DNA of 64,000 bases from Acinetobacter defluvii (lineage in GTDB: Bacteria; Pseudomonadota; Gammaproteobacteria; Pseudomonadales; Moraxellaceae): the NCBI RefSeq assembly GCF_001704615.3, contig NZ_CP029397.2, positions 868,001-932,000 of the forward strand, written 5' to 3'. The position numbers and the translations under genes are program-made. The notes beneath the pieces were generated by a model, which saw only the letters and a program-made list of their open reading frames with translations, did not search any database and was not told where the DNA came from. Below, in pieces: positions 1 through 8,175 of the stretch (the first letter of the stretch is position 1; each line of letters opens with the position of its first letter).

Positions 1-336
1 AATATTTTTTAAATCTTTTAAAACTCTGTAGCGAGCAAAACCTACACAATCCGTATAAAATACTTCTTCTTCATCAGCTATTAACCTGATAGTTGTAATT
101 GGGCAATTATAAAAATCATTATCGTTATATTCATACTCAACAAGAGTGTATGAATTTTTGAGAATCAATTTTCTTGTTCTATTTAATATTTGAATATGAT
201 TCATAAGCCATTGAGCTGATTTTATTATTGTAGTTTTTTCACAATCGGCAAGAATTTTTAGCAATTCATCAACGGAGATAAATTGTTCTGGAATATTGTC
301 TATATATTCATTTACACCAATCAAAACTGCCCCCAC
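1..336 (-). CDS. Partial unknown protein, C-terminus cut by window edge
   Basis: A minus-strand reading frame is open for 112 codons from a GTG at 336 to the window edge, so the C-terminus is missing. An in-frame stop lies eight codons upstream of this GTG, and GGGA just before it is a weak ribosome binding site. The first ATG would be much further in (codon about 45). The predicted protein is acidic and soluble-looking (it begins VGAVLIGVNEYIDNIPEQFI), with no signal peptide or membrane segment in the visible part. I do not recognise the family. It lies on the island side of the ssrA-linked integrase, so it is probably cargo of that element. It is real on the basis of frame length and amino-acid composition only. 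Confidence 0.5.
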   Translation of the reverse strand, partial: MGAVLIGVNEYIDNIPEQFISVDELLKILADCEKTTIIKSAQWLMNHIQILNRTRKLILKNSYTLVEYEYNDNDFYNCPITTIRLIADEEEVFYTDCVGFARYRVLKDLKNI

Positions 337-475
337 AGCATCCCAATAATAAAATAGCTAAGCCAATCAGATTGGGTATCTGACTTTCGGGAGCAAACCT
401 AGACTTAGCAAACTGAATATAAACGATATTTAATTATAAATGTGTATATTTTTGTATCTAATGCGACAAATTATG
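337..475. other. Short intergenic gap in island
   Basis: AT-rich gap between the integrase stop and the truncated minus-strand gene. It holds a small CCAATC/GATTGG hairpin (about 362-374). I see no further gene. Confidence 0.4.
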
Positions 476-1705
476 TCATTTAGCTTTTTTAAACTGGATA
501 ATACTTTGGTCTGCGATTTCTTCTAAATAATTGGCATACCACTGCATCATATTGGCTCTGTCCTCTAAATACTGAGCCTTGTTATACACGCCTGCTACAC
601 CATCCTTTACGTGTGCCAATGCAGCTTCAATATGACGCTCATCAAAACCACGATTATTTAAAAGCGTACTAGCGATATGCCTAAAGCCGTGAGGTGTTTG
701 TCGTCCCTCATATCCCATACGGCGCAAAGCCATAATGAAAACGGTATCTGATTTAGGCTTACTCTTGTCCGATCTACTCGGAAATAAAAACTCAGAATTG
801 GTTTCATACGTTTTTAATTCTTGCAGAATGGCAACGGCTTGTTTTGATAAAGGTACAACATGCTCACGGCGTTTCTTCATACGTTCTTCGGGAATATTCC
901 ATACAGCATGATCAAAATCGAACTCATCCCATTTTGCCTGTCTTAATTCACTCGGACGACAAAACAACATAGCCAAAAGCTGTAAACCGATTCTTACGTC
1001 CATAGTCGGGTAATTATTAATGGCTCTGATTAATGTCGGTAACTCCTGTTCACTGACATGCGCCATGTTTTCTTTTTTGCCTTGTTGCAAATACTTTTGA
1101 ATACCCTCTAAAGGATTGTAGTCAATACGACCAGTGACCTTTGCATAGTCATAAATATCTCGGCACATTGCCCGAACTCGGTTGACCTGTTCATAGATGC
1201 CTTGCTTCTGTTGAATACCTTGTAAATGATTCATCCATTCAATTGGCTTGATCGTGGTATACAAGCGTTTGCCAAAAACTGGGAATATATGCTTTTCCAA
1301 TGCGCCTTTATTTCGGGTCATGGTGTCATTCACCCAAGTATTTACTTTGGTGTCTAACCATTCTCTAGCCAATAATTCAAAAGTAGCATTATTCTGTTCT
1401 AGCTCTTGGCGGTTTCTTTCCTGTTTGGTAATGATTGGGTTATCGCCGTGAGAAATATCCTTAATAATCTCAGATGCTTTTTTTCTTGCACCTTTACCCG
1501 ACAATTCAGGATAAGTACCTATCCCAAGCCATGACCATTTACCATCAGCCTTTTTGTATCTGAATAACCATGCTTTCTTACCATCAGGCTTTACACGGAA
1601 ATATAGACCCTCACCGTCTAGTTCCCGATATTCTTTTTCTTCGGGTTCAAGGTTAGCAAGTGTTGTGTCTGAAAGGGGACGGCGTTTTATATCTGATCTT
1701 TTCAT
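476..1705 (-). CDS. P4-type tyrosine recombinase/integrase
   Basis: Site-specific integrase of the P4-like family (N-terminal arm-binding DUF4102 domain, core-binding domain, C-terminal catalytic domain). The N-terminal part has the family pattern around GLYFRVKPDGKKAWLFRY. Catalytic residues visible are Arg in RPSELR, the HGFRH box, and the C-terminal Tyr region GVYNKAQYLEDR. I start at the ATG at 1705 (MKRSDIKRRPLSD, 409 aa). An upstream in-frame ATG at 1759 would add 18 residues without family resemblance and would run through a cluster of TGTACA palindromes. The gene stands 179 bp from the 3' end of ssrA, a classic integration target of this family, so it marks one end of a genomic island reaching left out of the window. 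The frame looks intact. Confidence 0.93.
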   Translation of the reverse strand: MKRSDIKRRPLSDTTLANLEPEEKEYRELDGEGLYFRVKPDGKKAWLFRYKKADGKWSWLGIGTYPELSGKGARKKASEIIKDISHGDNPIITKQERNRQELEQNNATFELLAREWLDTKVNTWVNDTMTRNKGALEKHIFPVFGKRLYTTIKPIEWMNHLQGIQQKQGIYEQVNRVRAMCRDIYDYAKVTGRIDYNPLEGIQKYLQQGKKENMAHVSEQELPTLIRAINNYPTMDVRIGLQLLAMLFCRPSELRQAKWDEFDFDHAVWNIPEERMKKRREHVVPLSKQAVAILQELKTYETNSEFLFPSRSDKSKPKSDTVFIMALRRMGYEGRQTPHGFRHIASTLLNNRGFDERHIEAALAHVKDGVAGVYNKAQYLEDRANMMQWYANYLEEIADQSIIQFKKAK

Positions 1706-1709
1706 GGCT

Positions 1710-1771
1710 TGTACACCAGTGAGTTCAATAAAATGTGCAATGTACAAGACAGTGTACACGGTACATGTACA
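1710..1771. promoter_or_regulatory. Cluster of four TGTACA palindromes before integrase
   Basis: TGTACA occurs at 1710-1715, 1741-1746, 1753-1758 (inside GTGTACAC) and 1766-1771 (inside GTACATGTAC), immediately upstream of the integrase ATG at 1705. This density is far above chance for a 62-bp stretch. Plausible roles are an operator that controls int, or recombinase/excisionase binding sites. The binding protein is unknown. Confidence 0.5.
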
Positions 1772-1806
1772 CTATAGCTAGTTATGTTTGGTTATGTTTA
1801 GGCAAG

Positions 1807-1841
1807 AAAAAAGGCTTAATCCCTTTAGAATCAAGCCTTTT
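1807..1841 (-). terminator. Rho-independent terminator downstream of ssrA
   Basis: An inverted repeat AAAAGGCTT / AAGCCTTTT with a short loop lies just beyond the 3' end of ssrA. On the minus strand it is followed by a T-run. It sits on the island side of the tmRNA 3' end, so the element may supply the terminator after integration. Confidence 0.7.
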
Positions 1842-1884
1842 GTCTTTAAAACTTGGCATATTTTGCCATGTTTTGGAAGGTATT

Positions 1885-2245
1885 TGGTGGAGATGGCGGG
1901 AGTTGAACCCGCGTCCGCCAACACTACACTCGAGAATACTACATGCTTAGATATCGTCTATTATTTTAACGTTTAAAGACCCGACGAACAGGATTAAAAA
2001 CGCGATCCTCTAGATTTAGTACAACACCCCGAGGCTTGATGTTATACGGACTTGTGTGCGTGCGCTTCAGTCGGGATCTCTAACCACAAGTATTCAGAGA
2101 TGCGGACAAGCGGCCCTTAGGCAGCTAGAGCGTAAGATTCGTCGTTTGCGACTATTTAAAATGCAAATTTTATTTACGAGAGGAAATGCGCTCTCGGCAT
2201 GCATCTATGAGCTTCATCATCAGCGTCGAAGCCAATAACATCCCC
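1885..2245 (-). ncRNA. ssrA: Transfer-messenger RNA (tmRNA)
   Basis: tmRNA rescues stalled ribosomes by trans-translation with SmpB. The 5' end reads GGGGATGTTATTGGCTTCGA and pairs through seven base pairs with the 3' end CATCTCC before an encoded CCA (1885-1887). The T-arm GGGTTCAACTCCC is present. The tag reading frame at 2149-2117 encodes ANDESYALAA followed by TAA, closely matching the E. coli tag ANDENYALAA. Length (361 nt) is normal. The 3' end is next to a P4-type integrase, so the T-arm/acceptor end is the likely attachment site. The second att copy is not in the window. Confidence 0.97.
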
Positions 2246-2375
2246 AGATAACAACGCCATCATAGCATAAAAGTTATAAATTAGGATGGTAATTCACAAC
2301 TTTTGTTTGCAATAATGCGCTTAATTACATAATTGCGTTACTATCTAATTTTTTCAAGGGTTAAAACTAAAAAAC

Positions 2376-3857
2376 ATGAGCTATTTACTCGCACTTGATC
2401 AAGGAACGACCTCTAGCCGAGCAATAATCTTTGATGAACATGGAAAAGTTCATGCTACAGCTCAAAGAGAAATCCAAATAAAAACCCCACATTCAGGTTG
2501 GGTTGAACAAGATGCACAAGAAATTTGGACGACCCAAATTGCAGTTGTGCAACAAGCGATTGCTTCAGCACGATTACTTGCCAAAGATATTCAAGCCTTA
2601 GGTGTGACTAATCAACGTGAAACCACAGTCGTTTGGGATAAACGTACAGGTCGAGCTTTAGCGCCTGCGATCGTGTGGCAAGATCGTCGTGCAGCAGGAT
2701 GGTGTAATCAATTACTGCAAAATAATTATTTAGAAAAAATACAATATAAAACAGGTTTACGTATAGACCCTTATTTTAGTGCTGGAAAATTAGTTTGGTT
2801 GTTGGAAAATGTGAATGGACTTAGAGCGCTTGCAGAGCAAGGACATGTTGCTTTTGGCACCATTGACAGCTGGTTGGTCTGGAACCTTACACGAGGCGCT
2901 GAGCATGTGATCGAATCCAGTAATGCTTCTAGAACCATGTTAATGAACTTAAAAAAACAACAATGGGATGATGAGCTATTAGACTTATTTAATATTCCAA
3001 AATCCATTTTACCTAAAATTATTGATTCAGATCAGTATGTTGCTAATACTGCAACGGGTTTGCTGGGAGCTGAAATTCCGATTGCAGGGGTATTGGGCGA
3101 TCAACAATCAGCATTGTTTGGACAGTCTTGCTTTGACGCAGGTACAGCAAAAAACACCTATGGCACAGGTTGTTTTATGTTATTCAATACGGGAACAGAG
3201 ATTCAACTCAGTCAAAATCAACTTTTGACGACATTGGCATGGAGCTGTCAGCAGCAATCCGCGTATGCACTCGAAGGGAGTGTGTTTATGGCAGGAGCGA
3301 TTGTGCAATGGCTAAGAGATGGTTTAGGGATTATTAGAAATAGTACAGAAGTGGAAAAGTTAGCTTGTCAGGTGAGTACAACCGATGGTGTGGTTTTAGT
3401 ACCTGCATTTACAGGTTTAGGTGCACCACATTGGGACAGTGATGCACGGGCTTTACTGTGTGGCATGTCACGAGGTACACATAAATCACATATTGCACGT
3501 GCAGCCTTAGAGTCGATTGCATTTCAAGTGTCTGATGTGTTGACTGCGATGCAATCCGATATTTCCCAACCCTTAAAAGAACTTCGAGTCGATGGTGGTG
3601 CAAGTCAAAATGATATGCTGATGCAGTTTCAAGCAGATCTTTTAAATGTCCCTGTATTACGTCCTAAACTTTTGGAATCAACGTCATGGGGTGCAGCAGC
3701 GATGGCGGGCTTGAAAATGGGAGTATTTGCAAATTTAGAAGAAATTTCAGCCTCTTGGCAATTAGATCGAGCATTTGAACCGAATATGCAAGAAGACGAA
3801 AGACAGTTCCATTTACGACAATGGAACGATGCTTTACAAAGAGCAAAAAGTCATTAA
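2376..3857 (+). CDS. glpK: Glycerol kinase
   Basis: Phosphorylates glycerol to sn-glycerol 3-phosphate with ATP in the cytoplasm (FGGY carbohydrate kinase family). The N-terminal ATPase motif LDQGTTSSRAIIFD, the GVTNQRETTVVWD segment and the central GDQQSALFGQ motif are all present. At 493 aa it is close to the usual 500. An AAGGG sequence precedes the ATG at 2376. The gene stands alone: glpF, glpD and glpR are not adjacent, so it does not look like part of a local glp operon. It is transcribed away from ssrA. Confidence 0.96.
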   Translation: MSYLLALDQGTTSSRAIIFDEHGKVHATAQREIQIKTPHSGWVEQDAQEIWTTQIAVVQQAIASARLLAKDIQALGVTNQRETTVVWDKRTGRALAPAIVWQDRRAAGWCNQLLQNNYLEKIQYKTGLRIDPYFSAGKLVWLLENVNGLRALAEQGHVAFGTIDSWLVWNLTRGAEHVIESSNASRTMLMNLKKQQWDDELLDLFNIPKSILPKIIDSDQYVANTATGLLGAEIPIAGVLGDQQSALFGQSCFDAGTAKNTYGTGCFMLFNTGTEIQLSQNQLLTTLAWSCQQQSAYALEGSVFMAGAIVQWLRDGLGIIRNSTEVEKLACQVSTTDGVVLVPAFTGLGAPHWDSDARALLCGMSRGTHKSHIARAALESIAFQVSDVLTAMQSDISQPLKELRVDGGASQNDMLMQFQADLLNVPVLRPKLLESTSWGAAAMAGLKMGVFANLEEISASWQLDRAFEPNMQEDERQFHLRQWNDALQRAKSH

Positions 3858-4395
3858 AAAGTATTAACTTAGGGGTTAATTGAAAAGGCCTTCAGAACCT
3901 TAATCTTATTTTTGGCTTTTACAGATAGATGAAGCATAGTTGAAAAATCACTTGTGTAGATTTTTTAATGTCTTGGTTGTCTAAAGTTTAAATGTTTTAA
4001 ATTATATTTGGTATTTTTGTTAAATAGATAATAGGTGAATTAAAAATGCGGATTCAAAGTTAGAAACCTCATTCAATGAGGCTTCTATGTAAATGGAAAT
4101 TATATTCTGATACCATCAATTCACTTCAGATGTAGAGTGAAAAGACAAGCGGATAGATTTGAGAGAGTTCTGTTTTTCCAATTGTGAGTTGAAAAATCAT
4201 CATGATTGTAATTCACCTAATTTTCTAAACTCATTACAAATGTGTTGCACTTAACTTTTGAGTCCGCGATTTTAAATTAAAAATATCGTGAAAAAATTAA
4301 AAATCCAGAGCTTCGTTGTCAATTTACCAATCAAAAAGGTGAGGTCGAAGAAAATATTTTTTGGAAAAACGTACTCAGAGAATGACTCAGACAAA
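3858..4395. other. Long intergenic region with no clear gene
   Basis: About 540 bp without a convincing coding frame. A perfect short palindrome (CCTCATTCAATGAGG, within 4062-4086) could end glpK transcription but lacks a T-run. The stretch around 4235-4270 (GTGTTGCACTTAACTTTTGA) resembles sequence I associate with IS30-family ends and may be a decayed mobile-element scar; this is weak. Confidence 0.35.
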
Positions 4396-4419
4396 ATAAA
4401 ACCCGCGTATTGCGGGTCT
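4396..4419 (-). terminator. Terminator of panD
   Basis: Stem ACCCGC / GCGGGT with a five-base loop, followed on the minus strand by TTTTA. It lies directly downstream of the panD stop codon. Confidence 0.8.
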
Positions 4420-4436
4420 TATCGAATTCTTGGTAC

Positions 4437-4817
4437 TTAAGCAACTTGTACAGGAATACAGTTTGCTGTGTGATTCACTGTATTGTCTGGGTTTGCATAA
4501 ACAAGACGAGGTTTGTGTGCATCTGCTTCAGCATTGGTAAAGTCACCAAATGTTGCGATGATCATCAAATCACCTACATCCGCTTGAAGCGCAGCACCAC
4601 CATTGACAGAAATGATGCCAGAGCCTTCTTCACCACGAATTGCATAGGTTGTGAAACGCTTACCATTTGTCACATTCCACATATGAATTTCTTCGTATTC
4701 ACGAATGCCAGCCAAATCTAAAAGAATGCCGTCAATTGCACAAGAACCTTCATAGTGCAACTCTGCTTGAGTCACGACACAACGATGGATTTTAGCTTTT
4801 AATAAACGAGATAGCAT
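4437..4817 (-). CDS. panD: Aspartate 1-decarboxylase proenzyme
   Basis: Pyruvoyl-dependent enzyme that makes beta-alanine from L-aspartate for pantothenate and CoA synthesis. The self-cleavage site Gly24-Ser25 (YEGSCAID) is intact; Ser25 becomes the pyruvoyl group. At 126 aa it has the standard length, and the central [13 protein letters not shown] and [13 protein letters not shown] segments fit the family. It is 151 bp downstream of pth on the same strand and ends in its own terminator. The other pan genes are not in the window. Confidence 0.97.
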   Translation of the reverse strand: MLSRLLKAKIHRCVVTQAELHYEGSCAIDGILLDLAGIREYEEIHMWNVTNGKRFTTYAIRGEEGSGIISVNGGAALQADVGDLMIIATFGDFTNAEADAHKPRLVYANPDNTVNHTANCIPVQVA

Positions 4818-4968
4818 GGCTTGCGTCTCCTAATTGTCCTACGACAGTTATATGCGGTCAAACAATAACTTTTGCAATGGGATGCTTTTTGAAAGCGCAT
4901 TTTGCTCTTAAATTTAGCGCATAGCAAGAAGAATTGTTTAACAAAGCTTGAAATTGAATAAATGAAGT

Positions 4969-5553
4969 TTACGGTTTGTAGGCATTTATTTGATTCATTG
5001 CCTGCTGAATCTCACCGTTCACTAAAAGATCGATCTTACTTAAAGCATGATGAATTGCATCATCCATTAAAGTTTGTTCACTGCTTGGGGCACGGCTTAA
5101 TACGTGACCAGATACTTTTTCTTTTGCACCTGGATGACCGATCCCAATGCGTAAGCGGTGAAAATTTGCACCGATATGCGGAACAATATCACGTAAACCA
5201 TTATGACCACCATGACCACCGCCTGTTTTTAAGCGAATGACACCTGGGTTCATGTCAAGTTCATCATGTGCAATCAGAATTTCTTCTGGTTGGATTTGAT
5301 AAAATTTGGCGAAGGGTACCACACTTTGACCAGAGAGGTTCATAAAGGTGGTTGGTAATAATAGACGAACGTCTTGACCTTCGATATTACCACGACCACT
5401 GATGCCTTTATATTTAGAATCAGTTTTAAGTTGAATGCCATATTGATCTGCAAGGCGTTCTACAAACCAAAAGCCTGCATTATGGCGGGTTTGGGCATAC
5501 TCCGAACCTGGATTACCCAAACCAACAATCAGTGAAAGTTTACTCACACTCAT
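4969..5553 (-). CDS. pth: Peptidyl-tRNA hydrolase
   Basis: Releases tRNA from prematurely dropped peptidyl-tRNA. The N-terminal signature GLGNPGSEYAQTRHNAGFW carries the catalytic His (residue 24 here), and the HDELDMNPG segment supplies the conserved Asp. GGHGGHNGLRDI and FHRLRIGIGHPG are further family blocks. Length (194 aa) is normal. It lies 16 bp downstream of rplY, as in many gammaproteobacteria, so the two are probably co-transcribed. Confidence 0.97.
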   Translation of the reverse strand: MSVSKLSLIVGLGNPGSEYAQTRHNAGFWFVERLADQYGIQLKTDSKYKGISGRGNIEGQDVRLLLPTTFMNLSGQSVVPFAKFYQIQPEEILIAHDELDMNPGVIRLKTGGGHGGHNGLRDIVPHIGANFHRLRIGIGHPGAKEKVSGHVLSRAPSSEQTLMDDAIHHALSKIDLLVNGEIQQAMNQINAYKP

Positions 5554-5569
5554 TTACACCATTCAACAC

Positions 5570-5866
5570 TTATGCGCGTTTGAAGTCAGCGTGCATAGGT
5601 GTATTTTTAGCTGGGTGACGTTGTAAAGCTTGGATTTTAACGCTTTCAGCTTTACCTTCGATGTTGATTTCTACAACTTCTTCAAAGAAAGCATTGCTTT
5701 CTAAAGCTTTAACAAGCTCACGAAGCTCTAAAGTTACTGCTACAGGCTCAGCTGAACCACCATAGATGATTGCAGGTACTTTGTTTTGAAGACGAAGGCG
5801 GCGGCTCGAACCTTTCCCTTGTACTGCTTCTTCACGTGCTACTGCATTTAATACGAAGTTTGCCAT
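5570..5866 (-). CDS. rplY: 50S ribosomal protein L25
   Basis: 5S rRNA-binding protein of the large subunit. I choose the ATG at 5866 (MANFVLNAVAREEAVQGKGS, 98 aa). The upstream in-frame ATG at 5875 begins directly after AGGA, leaving no room for a ribosome binding site, whereas AGGA is about nine bases before 5866. The conserved KGSSRRLR motif and the C-terminal HADFKR segment are present. Only the short L25 domain is encoded, without the TL5/CTC extension found in some bacteria. A GACTAGAC-type hairpin lies in its leader. Confidence 0.95.
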   Translation of the reverse strand: MANFVLNAVAREEAVQGKGSSRRLRLQNKVPAIIYGGSAEPVAVTLELRELVKALESNAFFEEVVEINIEGKAESVKIQALQRHPAKNTPMHADFKRA

Positions 5867-5895
5867 GATAGACATTCCTAATTTAAGTTTAATTG

Positions 5896-5918
5896 ACTAG
5901 ACCTTCGACCAGTCTAGT
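5896..5918 (-). promoter_or_regulatory. Hairpin in rplY leader
   Basis: Seven-base inverted repeat ACTAGAC / GTCTAGT, about 30 nt upstream of the rplY start on the minus strand. It could fold in the rplY 5' leader and might serve autoregulation by L25. This is an inference from position only. Confidence 0.35.
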
Positions 5919-5923
5919 GATAG

Positions 5924-5949
5924 AAAGCCCCACCAAAAGGCAGGGCTTT
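5924..5949 (-). terminator. Terminator-like hairpin after prs
   Basis: Inverted repeat AAAGCCC / GGGCTTT just downstream of the prs stop on the minus strand. The T-run after the stem is short, so termination may be partial, leaving read-through into rplY-pth. Confidence 0.55.
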
Positions 5950-5966
5950 TAAATTTTAGCGCTATA

Positions 5967-6920
5967 TTATAGATAAGAATCGAACATTGCGCTAATAGAT
6001 TCTTCGTTATTAATACGACGAATTGTTTCAGCAACCATGCTTGCAACAGAAACTTGACGAATTTTACCAAGTTTCAATGCTTCTTCAGAAAGTGGAATGG
6101 TGTCAGTCACAACCAATTCATCAATCACTGAGTTTTGCAAGTTTTCAAGTGCTTTACCAGAAAGAACTGGATGCGTTGCATAAGCAACAACTTTACGTGC
6201 ACCAAATTGTTTAAGTGCATCAGCAGCTTTACATAATGTACCTGCTGTATCCACCATGTCATCGACGATCACACAATCACGATCTTTTACATCACCAATC
6301 AAATGCATCACTTGTGATTCATTGGCTTTTTGACGACGTTTATCGATGATCGCAAGATCAATATCACCCATTTGTTTTGCAACTGCACGTGCACGAACCA
6401 CACCACCAACGTCAGGTGAAACCACCATGAGGTTGTGATGAGATTGTTGACGCAGGTCAGCAAGCAAAGCAGGCGTACCGTAGATATTGTCTACAGGAAT
6501 ATCGAAGAAACCTTGGATTTGGTCAGCATGTAAGTCGATCATGACCACACGGTCAATTCCTACAGTGGTCAGCATATCTGCGACAACTTTTGCAGTAATT
6601 GGTACACGAGTTGAACGTGGACGACGGTCTTGACGCGCATAACCGAAATAAGGAATCACAGCGGTAATACGACCAGCACTTGCACGACGCAAAGCATCTG
6701 CCATGACCAAGATTTCCATGAGGTTATCATTGGTTGGTGCACAAGTTGGTTGTACGATAAATACGTCTTTACCACGCACATTTTCAGTAATTTCGACAGT
6801 GATTTCACCATCAGAGAATTTACCTACTGATGCAGCTCCCAATGGGATATGCAAATGGCTAACGACTTTTTGGGCGAATTGTGGATGAGCATTTCCACTA
6901 AAAACGACAAGATTGGGCAT
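5967..6920 (-). CDS. prs: Ribose-phosphate pyrophosphokinase
   Basis: Makes PRPP from ribose 5-phosphate and ATP for purine, pyrimidine, NAD, histidine and tryptophan synthesis. The start at 6920 ([15 protein letters not shown], 317 aa) matches the family. A longer frame would begin inside the upstream tRNA gene and is artefactual. Motifs seen are [26 protein letters not shown] and the PRPP-binding loop [13 protein letters not shown]. The start codon lies only 36 bp after the 3' end of the nearest tRNA-Gln, so the mRNA 5' end is probably produced by tRNA processing. Confidence 0.97.
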   Translation of the reverse strand: MPNLVVFSGNAHPQFAQKVVSHLHIPLGAASVGKFSDGEITVEITENVRGKDVFIVQPTCAPTNDNLMEILVMADALRRASAGRITAVIPYFGYARQDRRPRSTRVPITAKVVADMLTTVGIDRVVMIDLHADQIQGFFDIPVDNIYGTPALLADLRQQSHHNLMVVSPDVGGVVRARAVAKQMGDIDLAIIDKRRQKANESQVMHLIGDVKDRDCVIVDDMVDTAGTLCKAADALKQFGARKVVAYATHPVLSGKALENLQNSVIDELVVTDTIPLSEEALKLGKIRQVSVASMVAETIRRINNEESISAMFDSYL

Positions 6921-6956
6921 GAAGCACCCTTGGCGGTTGGCATGTTTGAAAATAGA

Positions 6957-7031
6957 TGGCAGGGGCGGCTGGATTCGAACCAACGGATGCCGAGATCAAA
7001 ACCCGGTGCCTTACCACTTGGCGACGCCCCT
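6957..7031 (-). tRNA. tRNA-Gln (anticodon TTG), copy nearest prs
   Basis: 75-nt tRNA with CCA encoded at 6959-6957. The acceptor stem AGGGGCG/CGCCCCT, the anticodon loop TTTTGAT (TTG at positions 34-36) and the T-arm GTTGGTTCGAATCCAGC are clear. It is identical to the two other copies in this cluster. Confidence 0.96.
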
Positions 7032-7134
7032 AATGCGGCAGAATTTTAATATTTTTACTAAAATTTGTCAAGGTATTTATGAGTTAACCTTAGAAAAATC
7101 TACAGTAATACTGTTCTGTCTTTTTGAAAGTAAA

Positions 7135-7209
7135 TGGCAGGGGCGGCTGGATTCGAACCAACGGATGCCGAGATCAAAACCCGGTGCCTTACCACTTGGC
7201 GACGCCCCT
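7135..7209 (-). tRNA. tRNA-Gln (anticodon TTG), middle copy
   Basis: Same 75-nt sequence as its neighbours, with encoded CCA and anticodon TTG. It is separated by about 100 bp of unrelated AT-rich spacer from the next copy, so this is a tandem triplication of the gene and not of a longer unit. Confidence 0.96.
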
Positions 7210-7247
7210 AAAACTTAGCTGAAACACACATCTACAGATGAAAATGA

Positions 7248-7322
7248 TGGCAGGGGCGGCTGGATTCGAACCAACGGATGCCGAGATCAAAACCCGGTGC
7301 CTTACCACTTGGCGACGCCCCT
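7248..7322 (-). tRNA. tRNA-Gln (anticodon TTG), copy nearest ispE
   Basis: Third identical 75-nt tRNA-Gln(UUG) with encoded CCA. Its 5' end begins one base after the ispE stop codon, so it must be cut out of the ispE transcript or be read from a promoter within ispE. Confidence 0.96.
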
Positions 7323-7323
7323 A

Positions 7324-8154
7324 TCATGACACTTGAAAATGAACTAAAGGTGACTCATTCAGACTTTTCACCAAGTAAGCTTTACATGGAGAGTGTGCTA
7401 AAATCTCATCAATATTCATATTTTTAGTGACTTCAACAAAAACACAAGCACCTGTACCTGTGAGTTTTGCTTTACCGAACTGGTCTAAGTAATGCATGGC
7501 TTCATCCACTTCTGGATATAATTTTCGAGCCAGTGGCTCAAAGTTATTTCCAAAACCAGATGAGTTTTGTTGATAGGCGCAAAATTTAGTAGGCTTCGTA
7601 TCTCTTGTCAATGTTTTTTGTGAAAAAAGCAGTTGAGTGCTGATAAAACAATCAGGTTTTAACAAAATGTATTGTTTTTGATCTAAGTCTATGAATGTTA
7701 AGTGTTCACCAATGCCTTCTGCCCACGCATTTTTACCATGCACAAAGATTGGTACATCTGCACCTAATTGCACTCCCAGTTCTGCTAATTCAGAAATGCT
7801 TAAGCCACATTGCCAAAGTTGATTGACCACAATCAGTGTAGTCGCAGCATTGGAAGAACCACCGCCTAGACCAGCACCCATTGGAATGTTTTTTTCGATG
7901 TTAATCGTCAAACCTGTCAAAGCTTTAGCAAATGGTTTTAAAATTTGTGTGGCTTTGTAGATCAGATTTTTTTCTAGATCAACACTGTTTAAACCCTCAA
8001 TGCATATTTGATCCGCATCGTTTTGAGTAAATTCCATCCAATCATATAAATCAATCAGTTGGAAAATACTTTGCAACTCATGATAGCCATTTTCACGGCG
8101 ACCAGTGATGTGTAAAAACAAATTTAATTTGGCAGGAGAGGGCACACGAATCAT
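7324..8154 (-). CDS. ispE: 4-diphosphocytidyl-2-C-methyl-D-erythritol kinase
   Basis: GHMP kinase of the non-mevalonate (MEP) isoprenoid pathway. The substrate-binding start SPAKLNLFLHITGRRENGYHEL and the ATP-binding GHMP motif NIPMGAGLGGGSSNAA are intact; LTGTGACVFVE near the C-terminus is the third motif. Length is 276 aa. It follows lolB by 21 bp and runs into the tRNA-Gln cluster, the common lolB-ispE-tRNA-prs order of gammaproteobacteria. Confidence 0.96.
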   Translation of the reverse strand: MIRVPSPAKLNLFLHITGRRENGYHELQSIFQLIDLYDWMEFTQNDADQICIEGLNSVDLEKNLIYKATQILKPFAKALTGLTINIEKNIPMGAGLGGGSSNAATTLIVVNQLWQCGLSISELAELGVQLGADVPIFVHGKNAWAEGIGEHLTFIDLDQKQYILLKPDCFISTQLLFSQKTLTRDTKPTKFCAYQQNSSGFGNNFEPLARKLYPEVDEAMHYLDQFGKAKLTGTGACVFVEVTKNMNIDEILAHSPCKAYLVKSLNESPLVHFQVS

Positions 8155-8175
8155 AACAATTTAAGCTTTTGCAGA

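Noticed and set aside
1706..1759. N-terminal extension of the integrase to the ATG at 1759
   Set aside because: The added 18 residues (MYTVLYIAHFIELTGVQA) look unlike the family and run through the TGTACA cluster; MKRSDIKRRP at 1705 fits integrase starts.
6921..6983. prs extended upstream to 6983
   Set aside because: The extra codons are translated from the tRNA-Gln 3' half and are artefactual.
6957..7322. Coding frames across the tRNA-Gln cluster
   Set aside because: They are shadows of tRNA genes; the repeats in their translations come from the identical tRNAs.
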